Shown here piece after piece: positions 39,050 to 47,243 of a stretch of DNA of 64,000 nucleotides; position 1 is the first letter of the stretch; each line of letters starts with the position of its first letter. The stretch is taken from assembly GCF_000012985.1 (NCBI RefSeq), contig NC_007645.1, forward strand, positions 2,758,501 to 2,822,500, written 5' to 3'. The translations under genes were made by a program, and so were the position numbers. Origin of the DNA: Hahella chejuensis KCTC 2396. Its GTDB lineage: Bacteria > Pseudomonadota > Gammaproteobacteria > Pseudomonadales > Oleiphilaceae. The notes beneath the pieces are model-generated. The model ran no database searches, had not been told where the DNA came from, and saw only the letters and a list, made by a program, of their open reading frames with translations.

Positions 39050-40234
39050 CTAGCTGCGTAAATCGCGCAGGTATTTTTTTAGTTCGAATATAAATGGCTT
39101 GAAGTCGGATAGTCTGTTGACTTCATGCTTGGTTTTGCCATTTGGAAGAAAGAAGCGAAGTAATTCAACCAACTTTCGCCCTGCTGAATATTGATGAGCC
39201 GGGGACTTCAATACTAGGTACAAGCGATCTAGGTCGCCCAGTAACCAGCGCATTTTTTGTCCGACCACGAATGAGTTGACAGGAGTTGTTTCGCCGTTAA
39301 CAAAGGATGTTAGAAGTAGATAAGGAAAATCTACGCCTGAGTCGATAGCGAGTTGGAGTGAGCCCCAGAATCGAGGGTTGATTTCCATCAGGTACGGTGT
39401 GCCGTCATCTGCTACCTTGAATTCCACCATAGCTACTCCGTTCCAATTTGCGTGGTGGAGTAGAGTGTCAGAAATTTGCTTCATGCGAGTGTCGACCTCT
39501 TTTGATTCGCACAGCACGCTGACGCCTCCCGATGGCGGTTTTTCTCTGAGTCTGCGGTGGGAAAAGTGGCAAACAGGACTCCCTTGGGAATAAAGGGCGA
39601 ATAAACCCTGTCCCTCTCCTTTGATATATGACTGAATCATGAAGGGATAGTCACGGAAATAGCGCCTTTTAAGAGCCTCCTCAGCCTCTGCCCGGGAGTG
39701 AGCGATGATCACGGTAGTGCTGATGATTTCTCGGTCTGTAAGAATGCGCGATTTAAAAGGCTTTAATACGATAGGGTATTCAGTAATGTCGGATAACGCC
39801 TTCTGCGCCTGCTCTATACTTTCAATATACTGAGTATGTGGAGTTGGCAGTCCCAGAGACTGGGCGAGTTGAAACAGGCGATTTTTGTTAGCCAAATGCT
39901 CTATCGACTCTGCTTTGGAAAATGGCAGAATTAAGCCTTTTGGCAGCTTATCCCTGTTCTCCAGGATGACATAGGTTGAGGCTTCCGTAACGGGCAGAAG
40001 GAAGTTGATCTGCTTCTCGGATACTATTTTCAATATATCGTCAAAGAAGTTGGATGGCTTGGTGTAAGGGGATGCGTATACCCCCTTGTCAAGAGAGAAA
40101 CGGGAAGCTCCCGCCAGCGTTTCGAGGCTTTCGTCTGCGGTCATGACCCAAATGCCTTGAGCGCCCAAAGAGCGAGTAGCGGCGAGAGCTGAGCGTTGAT
40201 TGGCGTCTAGTACTAGGGCGCGAATGTTGGTCAT
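39050..40234 (-). CDS. ATP-grasp ligase (carbamoyl-phosphate-synthase-like fold)
   Basis: A 394-residue ATP-grasp enzyme: N-terminal pre-ATP-grasp domain (ALVLDANQRSALAATRSLG), ATP-grasp core with PIVLKPFKSR, PFMIQSYIKGEGQG and the metal-binding MEINPRFWGSL. ATP-grasp enzymes of this type join a carboxylate, as acyl phosphate, to an amine. In a locus with an amino-uronic acid and an NRPS, it could amidate a uronic acid or join an amino acid. Substrates are not deducible from sequence. Single gene on the minus strand, divergent from the phosphatase gene. Confidence 0.78.
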   Translation of the reverse strand: MTNIRALVLDANQRSALAATRSLGAQGIWVMTADESLETLAGASRFSLDKGVYASPYTKPSNFFDDILKIVSEKQINFLLPVTEASTYVILENRDKLPKGLILPFSKAESIEHLANKNRLFQLAQSLGLPTPHTQYIESIEQAQKALSDITEYPIVLKPFKSRILTDREIISTTVIIAHSRAEAEEALKRRYFRDYPFMIQSYIKGEGQGLFALYSQGSPVCHFSHRRLREKPPSGGVSVLCESKEVDTRMKQISDTLLHHANWNGVAMVEFKVADDGTPYLMEINPRFWGSLQLAIDSGVDFPYLLLTSFVNGETTPVNSFVVGQKMRWLLGDLDRLYLVLKSPAHQYSAGRKLVELLRFFLPNGKTKHEVNRLSDFKPFIFELKKYLRDLRS

Positions 40235-40334
40235 TGTGAATCAGTCACTTAGAAATTGAGTAGGGTTTCGTTGCTGAAATGCCAGTGATAGTAATTGTGT
40301 ATGTGTTGAACTGTCAAAAGTTGTCCACTGCGGT

Positions 40335-40362
40335 TTGAATAGCTTCGCGCAGTCTCTATAAT
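40335..40362 (+). promoter_or_regulatory. Sigma70 promoter of the phosphatase-ligase-flippase operon
   Basis: TTGAAT (40335-40340), a 16-base spacer, then a perfect TATAAT (40357-40362), about 40 bases ahead of the first possible start codon. It is the best vegetative promoter I could find in the exopolysaccharide region. Confidence 0.75.
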
Positions 40363-40401
40363 CGCGCTCCTAGAGCTAAATGCGCCAAGCGTTAGAATAA
40401 G

Positions 40402-40962
40402 GTGATTCATTTGGGTAAGCTAAAAAAAATATTGAAGTTTATGACTGAATATCTTTGTATGGTGGTGGGATTATATAAAAGATACTCAATTCTTCCCTTA
40501 GGATTTTCTCCAAAACGAGTAATTTTTATCTGTAAAGGGAATGTATGCCGTAGCGTATATGCAGAAGCTTATTTGAAAAACGTCTTATCAAAAGATGACT
40601 CTTCTGGCAAGGTTGAAATTATAAGCTGTGGTCTAGCTACTGACGGAAACACTCCTGCCAATCCGACCGCTAAAGATGTGGCTGCCGGCAGAAGGCTGGA
40701 TCTTCAAGGCCACAAAAGCACCCGGATACAAGATGTGGCGCTGAGAGAAAGTGATTTACTGGTGGTGATGGAGCCTTACATGGTGAAAGCTCTACAGCCC
40801 TACCAAAAAAACGGAAGTGGAACTCACATTCTGATTCTAGGGATGCTAGGGGAAAATAAAACTCCCAACATTCCAGATCCATACGGTAAGGAAGTGGCTG
40901 TTTTTAACGAGGTCTTCGACACTATTGAGTTGAAGCTCGATATCCTGCAGAAAAGCCTGTAA
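40402..40962 (+). CDS. Low-molecular-weight protein-tyrosine phosphatase, exopolysaccharide type
   Basis: Has the intact phosphatase loop FICKGNVCRS (CX5R) and general acid in NIPDPYGKE. The core is Wzb-like, with an N-terminal extension of about 40 residues containing a hydrophobic stretch. The start is uncertain: GTG 40402, TTG 40411 (AAGGTG six bases upstream) or ATG 40441. In polysaccharide loci these enzymes dephosphorylate the BY-kinase, yet the BY-kinase relative here lacks key residues, so the target may be elsewhere. Its stop touches the next start codon. Confidence 0.85.
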   Translation: MIHLGKLKKILKFMTEYLCMVVGLYKRYSILPLGFSPKRVIFICKGNVCRSVYAEAYLKNVLSKDDSSGKVEIISCGLATDGNTPANPTAKDVAAGRRLDLQGHKSTRIQDVALRESDLLVVMEPYMVKALQPYQKNGSGTHILILGMLGENKTPNIPDPYGKEVAVFNEVFDTIELKLDILQKSL

Positions 40963-42287
40963 TGAATTTCCCTCAACTTGAAAGCCCGGGTGGCGCTTTC
41001 CCTAAAAAGAAAGCAGAGACTTCCATAGACTCGGATATGGAAAGGCTTTACTCAATGGATTTGAAGTACTATTACCACACTATTCGTGCGGAAGGGATTG
41101 CCTTTATTGGTATTTGCGGATATCTATTTTTTGAGTATGTCCGCCCTCAGTCTATATATAACTGGTTAGATGTCCTTCCTTGGGTTCCTGTGTGTCTCCT
41201 AACTGCTATCATGGGGATTCTTTTTTTTGAGAAAAAGAAAATAAAAACGGCGCACCCTCTAAATAAATTGATGGTTGCATATTTTCTTGTTGTATTGTTG
41301 TCATCGGCTTTTTCTCAATACTCTTCTGTTTCTTTTGATAACTTATGGAAGTTTAGTGATTGGTTTATTATATATTTTCTTATTGTTAAAATAGTCAATA
41401 CGCCAAAAAGATTTTTTATATTCTTTCTGTCGTTTCTTATATACTCACTGAAAATGTCGCAACACGGTTTTATAAGTTGGGCTTCCAGAGGGTTTGGCTT
41501 TGCAAGTTGGGGAGTTACTGGCGCTCCTGGCTGGTTCCATAATAGCGGTGAAGTAGGTATACAGATGGCAATCTACGTCCCACTTGCCGTTGCATTTGTT
41601 ATGGCGTTGAAGAGCTATTGGAATAAAATCTGGAAGTACATATTCTTTTTTATGCCCTTTAGTGGAACTGGGACCATTATTGCCTCATCTTCCCGTGGTG
41701 CATTGGTTGGTTTAGCCGCTAGCGGGCTAATGGCTTTAAGTAAAACAAAGTATCTCATTCGGACACTGCTGGCAGTTACGATTATAGGTAGTATTATCTG
41801 GTATTTCGTTCCTGATGAGTCAAAGGCAAGGTTTCAGTCTTCTGGCGAAGACAAAACTTCTTTGCACCGAATGGAGCGCTGGCAGCACGGTTGGGAGACA
41901 TTGAATAACTATCCCCTTTTGGGAGTTGGTCATGATGCATGGACAACTTTCTACCCAAGAAACTTTACCCCTGAAGAAAAGGGAAGCAAGCTAGTCCATA
42001 ATATATTTGTTCAATGCGGAAGCGAGCTAGGATACTCAGGCCTTTTCGTCTTGTTTTTACTGCTTTTTGTTTCCTTTAAAACAAATAGGACTGTCAGGAA
42101 GCAAGCAGAGAAGTACGATGATAAATTTTATTACTATCTAAGCTATGGTATGGATTTAGGTTTGATCGGTTTGCTGATAAGCGCCTCGTTTGTGACGGTC
42201 CTTTACTATCCTTTTCTTTGGATTCATTTTGCCCTCACGACAACAATGCATAACTCATGGAATGTTAAGGTGAAATTAAAACAATGA
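40962..42287 (+). CDS. O-antigen ligase/polymerase-like membrane protein (Wzy_C), XrtA-associated
   Basis: Integral membrane protein of 441 residues with about ten helices. It opens with a polar ~40-residue tail, then GYLFFEYVRPQSIYNWLDVLPW, the pattern of the putative polymerase/O-glycosylation ligase found in exosortase A loci. The large periplasmic loop holds RMERWQHGWETLNNYPLLGVGHDAW, the conserved arginine/histidine region of Wzy and WaaL proteins. It is either the polymerase of the exopolysaccharide or the enzyme attaching glycans to PEP-CTERM proteins. Base composition is AT-rich relative to the flanks. Confidence 0.82.
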   Translation: MNFPQLESPGGAFPKKKAETSIDSDMERLYSMDLKYYYHTIRAEGIAFIGICGYLFFEYVRPQSIYNWLDVLPWVPVCLLTAIMGILFFEKKKIKTAHPLNKLMVAYFLVVLLSSAFSQYSSVSFDNLWKFSDWFIIYFLIVKIVNTPKRFFIFFLSFLIYSLKMSQHGFISWASRGFGFASWGVTGAPGWFHNSGEVGIQMAIYVPLAVAFVMALKSYWNKIWKYIFFFMPFSGTGTIIASSSRGALVGLAASGLMALSKTKYLIRTLLAVTIIGSIIWYFVPDESKARFQSSGEDKTSLHRMERWQHGWETLNNYPLLGVGHDAWTTFYPRNFTPEEKGSKLVHNIFVQCGSELGYSGLFVLFLLLFVSFKTNRTVRKQAEKYDDKFYYYLSYGMDLGLIGLLISASFVTVLYYPFLWIHFALTTTMHNSWNVKVKLKQ

Positions 42288-43540
42288 GCACAACTGATGT
42301 TAACCATTCTCGCGCTTCAGGAGGAAAAAATATCCTTTTAGTTGACCAGGGAGTATCATTTGGCGGTGCTTTAGTAGTCTTGGTTTCCATCGCGAAGAAT
42401 TTAAAAGCGGGGTATAACCCAACAATTGTGTCGGCAATTGAGGGGGATGTATCTAAATGGATTGATATTGGTGGTGATTTTGATGTTTTGTCACTCCGGC
42501 CCGCATATACTTATGTGGACAGGTTTAACGCGTATGAAAAAATACGCCGAGTCAGGTGGGGAGTTGTTAGAAAGTTAATAGTATATTTCCTCTCTCTTTA
42601 TGAGTTGGTTGTGAATCTAAGATATGTCTTGGATCTGTGTAAGATAATAAAAAAGAGAAAAATAGATGTTGTACATGTTAATAATAGCATTTATGTCTTG
42701 ATGGCGGCTGCAATCACCGGCACCCCGTGTGTTTGGCATATTCATGGAGTGGTTGAAGAAAGAAGATCATTTTTGCACAGGATTTTTGAGTCAAGCGTCG
42801 CATGCTATTTGGCCATTTCTAATTATGTTAGCGATTCGGCGGCTAAGCATGGATACCCTAAAAGTAAACTGGTTACTGTTTGGAATCCGGTTAGTGACCA
42901 GTTTGTTAGGGACGAGGGAAAACATGATAAAGAAAAAAACTCGGGTCTACGCGACCAGTATGGCTTAGTTAGCAATTCTTTTTTAATAGCTGTATTCGGC
43001 CGAATTATAGCGTGGAAAGGGCAGCTGGAAGCGGTTAAAGCGTTTGCTGAGGCTGAGCTGGGTAAAGATGTATACTTAGTCTTGGTGGGAGGCTCAACAG
43101 AGGGCTTTGGTAATGTCTATATTGAAGAAATAAAGAAACAGGCGGAGTTGCTTGGTGTTGAGAAAAATATAATTTGGGCCGGATTTATTCGTGATGTGCA
43201 TGAGGTATACAGGGATGTAGACTTGGTTCTTCACTCGTCAATAGAGCCGGAGCCTTTTGGACTTGTAGTTACAGAGGCGATGGCGTCTGACGTACCTATT
43301 ATTGCTTCTAAATTAGGGGCTCCAAAGGAATTGATCAACAATGGTGTCACAGGGCTCTTGGTTGATCCTAGAAACCCAAAAGAGTTTTCTATGGCGATTA
43401 AGAAGGTGGTGATGGATGCTGCATTCAGGGAGCTTGTAACCCAGAACGCAAAGGCGAGCGTCAAAGAACACTTTCTTCCAACACAATACGCTGATCGTAT
43501 ATGCGAAATATATGAGTCAACTATTTCACCTGAGAAATAA
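42284..43540 (+). CDS. Glycosyltransferase family 4
   Basis: GT-B enzyme of 418 residues: N-terminal ILLVDQGVSFGGALVVLVSIAKNL, central VVHVNNSIYVLMAAAITGTPCVWHIHG, and donor-binding VFGRIIAWKGQLEAVKAF, LHSSIEPEPFGLVVTEAMAS, SKLGAPKELINNGVTG. The ATG overlaps the ligase stop by four bases. Acceptor and donor sugar unknown. Confidence 0.87.
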   Translation: MSTTDVNHSRASGGKNILLVDQGVSFGGALVVLVSIAKNLKAGYNPTIVSAIEGDVSKWIDIGGDFDVLSLRPAYTYVDRFNAYEKIRRVRWGVVRKLIVYFLSLYELVVNLRYVLDLCKIIKKRKIDVVHVNNSIYVLMAAAITGTPCVWHIHGVVEERRSFLHRIFESSVACYLAISNYVSDSAAKHGYPKSKLVTVWNPVSDQFVRDEGKHDKEKNSGLRDQYGLVSNSFLIAVFGRIIAWKGQLEAVKAFAEAELGKDVYLVLVGGSTEGFGNVYIEEIKKQAELLGVEKNIIWAGFIRDVHEVYRDVDLVLHSSIEPEPFGLVVTEAMASDVPIIASKLGAPKELINNGVTGLLVDPRNPKEFSMAIKKVVMDAAFRELVTQNAKASVKEHFLPTQYADRICEIYESTISPEK

Positions 43541-43547
43541 GTAACAG

Positions 43548-45005
43548 ATGTCATCTTCTAAAGTTAAGAAGTTGTTTAGCGACTCCTTGATATATGGTGT
43601 TGCAATAATTGCTCGCTCTTTATCTAGCATTATCTTACTGCCACTATATACAAGATATTTATCCACAGAAGGGTATGGAGTTATAGAACTTCTATCGATG
43701 ATGGTGGATTTTACGGCTATATTTTTCGGCGCAAGGGTTGGGCAGTCGTTTCTTAGGTACTATGGGCTTGCTAATAACGAAAAAGAGAAAAGTGAAGTAT
43801 TTTCAACTTCTTTTTCGCTGTTGAGCTTTACACATTTGGTTGGCGCCCTTTTGCTTATATTGTTTTCTTCTTCAATTGGAATGTTGCTATTTGGTGGGCA
43901 GGAGTATAAAGCAGTTTTAATTGTCTTCTCTTTGAATTTGCTTTTTGGAGGTATGTCTGAAATACCTCTTGCTTGGTTGCGCGCCAACGGTAAGGCAGCG
44001 AGCGTCTTATTCTTTTCCTTGACTAAACTAGTATTGCAAATCTCTCTTTGTGTTGGGTTTCTGGTATATCTCGAATGGGGCGTCATGGGGGCTGCGCTAG
44101 CTTCCGTTTTGGCGCAAGGAACTATTGCGATTCTTCTAATGATATATTGCGTTAAGAGTAACAAAATTATCCTATCGAAGGAGATCGCAAAGAAGCTGGT
44201 AGGGTTCAGTTGGCCAATTATACTCGCTGCAGTCAGTATGTTTTTTATTACATATGGCGATAGGTTCTTCATAAGAACCTATTTAACTTTATCCGATGTT
44301 GGTATATATGCGTTAGCCTACAAATTTGGCTTCATTTTGTATGCAATTGGTTGGCAGCCGTTTCAGTCGATGTGGGAGGCGGAGCGGTATCGAATATATA
44401 GAGAAGAAAGCCAACATTATTTATTTCCTGCAATATTTAGCTTTATGTCGGTACTTTTGGTGTTTATGGCTTTTGGTTTGTCTGTATGGATAGGTTACTT
44501 TCTGCAAATTATGTCTGATAAGGAGTTCTGGCCTGCTGCTGAGTATGTGCCTATTATCATTCTAGGCTATGTTTTTCTGTCTTGGACCGGATATTGTAAC
44601 TTGGGAATATTTACTTCAGGCAATACCAAGGTGTTTGGCGTTAGTTCTATGTTTACTGCATTATTTTGCTTAGTGGCCTATTGGTTTTCGATTCCACAGT
44701 ATGGCTTGATGGGGGCAGCTGTAGTTACAGCTCTTGCTTTTTTTGTTCGCTTCTTTGTTATACATAGGTTGGCGAAAGCGAGATTTGATATGAAACTAAA
44801 TTGGTACCCTGCAATAAGCTCATTGTGTTTGGCTTCTGCTCTTTTTGGAGTTAATGAGGCTGGAGTGATTAAAATTGATAATTTATTTTTATCCAACATG
44901 ATCATTTGCCTTTTCTTTTTGGTAATGCTTTTTGTTCTGAAAATTGTGAAAGTCTCGGATTTAAAAACTGTATATTCAACTTTGGCGAAGAAAGCGGGCG
45001 CGTAA
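43548..45005 (+). CDS. Polysaccharide flippase (Wzx/MOP family)
   Basis: A 485-residue membrane protein with about 12-14 helices, opening KLFSDSLIYGVAIIARSLSS and with LPLYTRYLSTEGYGVIELLS, typical of Wzx-type oligosaccharide flippases (Polysacc_synt family). It moves the undecaprenyl-linked repeat unit to the periplasmic face. Very AT-rich, as often seen for Wzx genes. Confidence 0.88.
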   Translation: MSSSKVKKLFSDSLIYGVAIIARSLSSIILLPLYTRYLSTEGYGVIELLSMMVDFTAIFFGARVGQSFLRYYGLANNEKEKSEVFSTSFSLLSFTHLVGALLLILFSSSIGMLLFGGQEYKAVLIVFSLNLLFGGMSEIPLAWLRANGKAASVLFFSLTKLVLQISLCVGFLVYLEWGVMGAALASVLAQGTIAILLMIYCVKSNKIILSKEIAKKLVGFSWPIILAAVSMFFITYGDRFFIRTYLTLSDVGIYALAYKFGFILYAIGWQPFQSMWEAERYRIYREESQHYLFPAIFSFMSVLLVFMAFGLSVWIGYFLQIMSDKEFWPAAEYVPIIILGYVFLSWTGYCNLGIFTSGNTKVFGVSSMFTALFCLVAYWFSIPQYGLMGAAVVTALAFFVRFFVIHRLAKARFDMKLNWYPAISSLCLASALFGVNEAGVIKIDNLFLSNMIICLFFLVMLFVLKIVKVSDLKTVYSTLAKKAGA

Positions 45006-45008
45006 GTT

Positions 45009-45857
45009 ATGGTTAAAGCAAATTTGTTCCTAATTGGCGCTATGAAATCGGGATCTACTACCCTGCACGACTATTTGGCGCAACACCCTCAAATATTTAT
45101 GTCAGAGGAAAAGGAGCCAGGTTTTTTTGTGCCTGAGCTTTGGGGACAGCGTGATGATGGCGAATATCCTGCATTATTCGCGGAGGCGCGAGAAGAAAAG
45201 TATATCGGAGAGTCGAGTACGCATTATACAAAGCTTCCCAGATTTAAAGGAGTTGTAGAAAGAATAAAAGAATATAATCCTGATTCCAAGTTTATATACA
45301 TAATGCGAAATCCTATTGAGAGAACCATTAGCCACTACTTTCACTCGATAAGAAACTTAAAAGGGGCTGGTGAGACTAGAGATATTTTTTCGGCGATTAA
45401 GGAAGATCCAAACTATATAGCTTATTCGGATTATGCATATCAACTGGAGCCGTATTATGCTGCCTTTGGTAAAGGTAATATCTATACGGTTGTTTTTGAA
45501 GAGTTTAAGGAAGACGTTCATGCCGGATTAAGGGATCTATACCAATGGCTTGACGTCGATATGATGGCTCCAAAGGAAAACCTGGTTTCTAATAAGGCCC
45601 CGGAAGTTTATGTGAGGGCTAAAGGCAAAGGGTATCTAAACAGATTAAGGCATAGCGAAATGTGGGATAAGGTATCTCCCTTGATACCTAAGGCTCTTAA
45701 AAAGTTTGGGAATCAACTGTCGGAAGAAATTAGCGCTGAAAAGCTATCAGATCAGGAGCGTGCTGACGTTTATAGAGAACTGACACCTATCTTTAAAGAG
45801 AGGCTTTTGAAGCTGAAGGAAATTACTGGTCGGGATTATTCTACTTGGTCATTATGA
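45009..45857 (+). CDS. Sulfotransferase, PAPS-dependent
   Basis: A 282-residue cytosolic sulfotransferase. It has the 5'-phosphosulfate binding loop IGAMKSGSTTLHDYL near residue 8 and the 3'-phosphate motif YIMRNPIERTISHYFHSIR near residue 100, as in heparan sulfate sulfotransferases. It probably sulfates a sugar of the repeat unit. The PAPS donor would be made by the APS kinase encoded at 55150-55773. It is the last gene of the AT-rich operon, three bases after the flippase. Confidence 0.88.
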   Translation: MVKANLFLIGAMKSGSTTLHDYLAQHPQIFMSEEKEPGFFVPELWGQRDDGEYPALFAEAREEKYIGESSTHYTKLPRFKGVVERIKEYNPDSKFIYIMRNPIERTISHYFHSIRNLKGAGETRDIFSAIKEDPNYIAYSDYAYQLEPYYAAFGKGNIYTVVFEEFKEDVHAGLRDLYQWLDVDMMAPKENLVSNKAPEVYVRAKGKGYLNRLRHSEMWDKVSPLIPKALKKFGNQLSEEISAEKLSDQERADVYRELTPIFKERLLKLKEITGRDYSTWSL

Positions 45858-45864
45858 TATGTTT

Positions 45865-45900
45865 TGCACTAACACAAATAGGTTGCTCTGTGTTAGTGCA
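45865..45900. terminator. Bidirectional terminator
   Basis: A perfect 12-bp inverted repeat TGCACTAACACA/TGTGTTAGTGCA with a 12-base loop lies between the convergent sulfotransferase and pyruvyltransferase genes. T-rich sequence follows on the plus strand. Confidence 0.75.
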
Positions 45901-45907
45901 TTCATTG

Positions 45908-47209
45908 CTATTTTCTTTTAAGAAGCCTGATAAGTTTAATTAGTATAGGATTTTTACTGTTGACAAGCCAAAAATACAAAGAGTTAATTAGCAGGAATGG
46001 TATGGCTAGTGCGTAACTAGCTATAGTTGCTCTTTTTCTTGGGGCGTTTTTGATAATATCTTTTATGATGTCAGCATTCTTCAAAGCTTCACTATTTAGG
46101 CTGGACAACGAGGATTTGAGCTTCTCAGAGTTCAGAGTAGGAAGCTTTGAAATAGTTGTTTCGACTTTTTCTAATGAATCTAAGGCGCTTATTGGTATTA
46201 CTTGGTCGCCCACGCCTAACTCAGTCATTACTCTCGCTATCTTATCGGCATAATTTACGGCTATAAATTGAGTGCCAGCAAGTCCTGATAGAATTAGCGC
46301 ATGTAGTCTCATCGAAATTATATAATTAAGCTGAGCAAGCTTCTCAATAATCTCCTCAGGGTGTTCTAATGGTGCGTTCATCACAACCCTTTCTTTGTTG
46401 GGAAGAAGCTCGTATAGTTTATCCATGATAGCTTGGTCTGAATAAGGAAGCCCAAACTTAAACTCGTCATCAATTTCCAATTTACTACCGCTTGCGTCTG
46501 TGGCGTAGGGAATGAAGGGAAACAAGTGTATATCGCAATTCAATTCCTCAGATTGCTTGGTTATGTATTGTGCGAGTACTTCTAATCTTTCACGCGTCAG
46601 GGCTCTATCGTCTCTCTGTGTTGAGCGCAAGCAAACTCCAATACCTGACTTTGTCGGCTCGATAGGACGATCTTTGTATAGCGCAAATACAACGTCAGCC
46701 GTCACGTTAATTTTTTCAGATGGTGTATTGAACGACTTTATAACTTCGTAGGCGGAGTTATCTCTAACCAGTATTTTGTCTGCGAGTTTTAAAGTATGGC
46801 GAGTGTAGTTCTCTGTTAAAAAAGACATGCCATGTCGGTCAGCTCCGACACCTAAGAACACTATGGGGATTCTAAATATCTTTGCTAATGGAAGTAGCAT
46901 TAAATACTCCAACGCACCGCAGATTAGCTCCCCACCACCAATAACAACAAGATCTGCATTCTTGTACTCTTGAAGTAAGTTGATCCACTTTGAAGGGGAG
47001 TGAACTGTATACAGGTGCATGTAGTTCGTAACAAACTTTTCTCTACTTCTGTTGTCAGAGCAAAGAGTGGTGTAACTCAGGCTTTGGTCTGGATTTGCTC
47101 GCTGTAATATTTTTTGTATGGCGATAACGATCGCATCATCGCCAACATTTTCTCTTGAGGCATGAGCATGAAGTACGTGAAAATTCTTCTTTTCCATATT
47201 TTTTCTCAT
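45908..47209 (-). CDS. Polysaccharide pyruvyl transferase family protein
   Basis: A CsaB/WcaK-type protein of 433 residues that would add a ketal-linked pyruvate to a sugar. It has HASRENVGDDAIVIAIQ near the N-terminus, DLVVIGGGELI, LGVGADRHGMSF, and NYIISMRLHALILSGLAGT, all of the PF04230 fold. The C-terminus has a hydrophobic helix followed by a basic tail, suggesting membrane attachment. ATG 47209 or ATG 47197 may be the start. It is 34 bases downstream of the acyltransferase gene on the same strand. Confidence 0.82.
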   Translation of the reverse strand: MRKNMEKKNFHVLHAHASRENVGDDAIVIAIQKILQRANPDQSLSYTTLCSDNRSREKFVTNYMHLYTVHSPSKWINLLQEYKNADLVVIGGGELICGALEYLMLLPLAKIFRIPIVFLGVGADRHGMSFLTENYTRHTLKLADKILVRDNSAYEVIKSFNTPSEKINVTADVVFALYKDRPIEPTKSGIGVCLRSTQRDDRALTRERLEVLAQYITKQSEELNCDIHLFPFIPYATDASGSKLEIDDEFKFGLPYSDQAIMDKLYELLPNKERVVMNAPLEHPEEIIEKLAQLNYIISMRLHALILSGLAGTQFIAVNYADKIARVMTELGVGDQVIPISALDSLEKVETTISKLPTLNSEKLKSSLSSLNSEALKNADIIKDIIKNAPRKRATIASYALAIPFLLINSLYFWLVNSKNPILIKLIRLLKRK

Positions 47210-47243
47210 GGGTGCTAAAATTTAACAGGGCTGGCTAGGTTCA

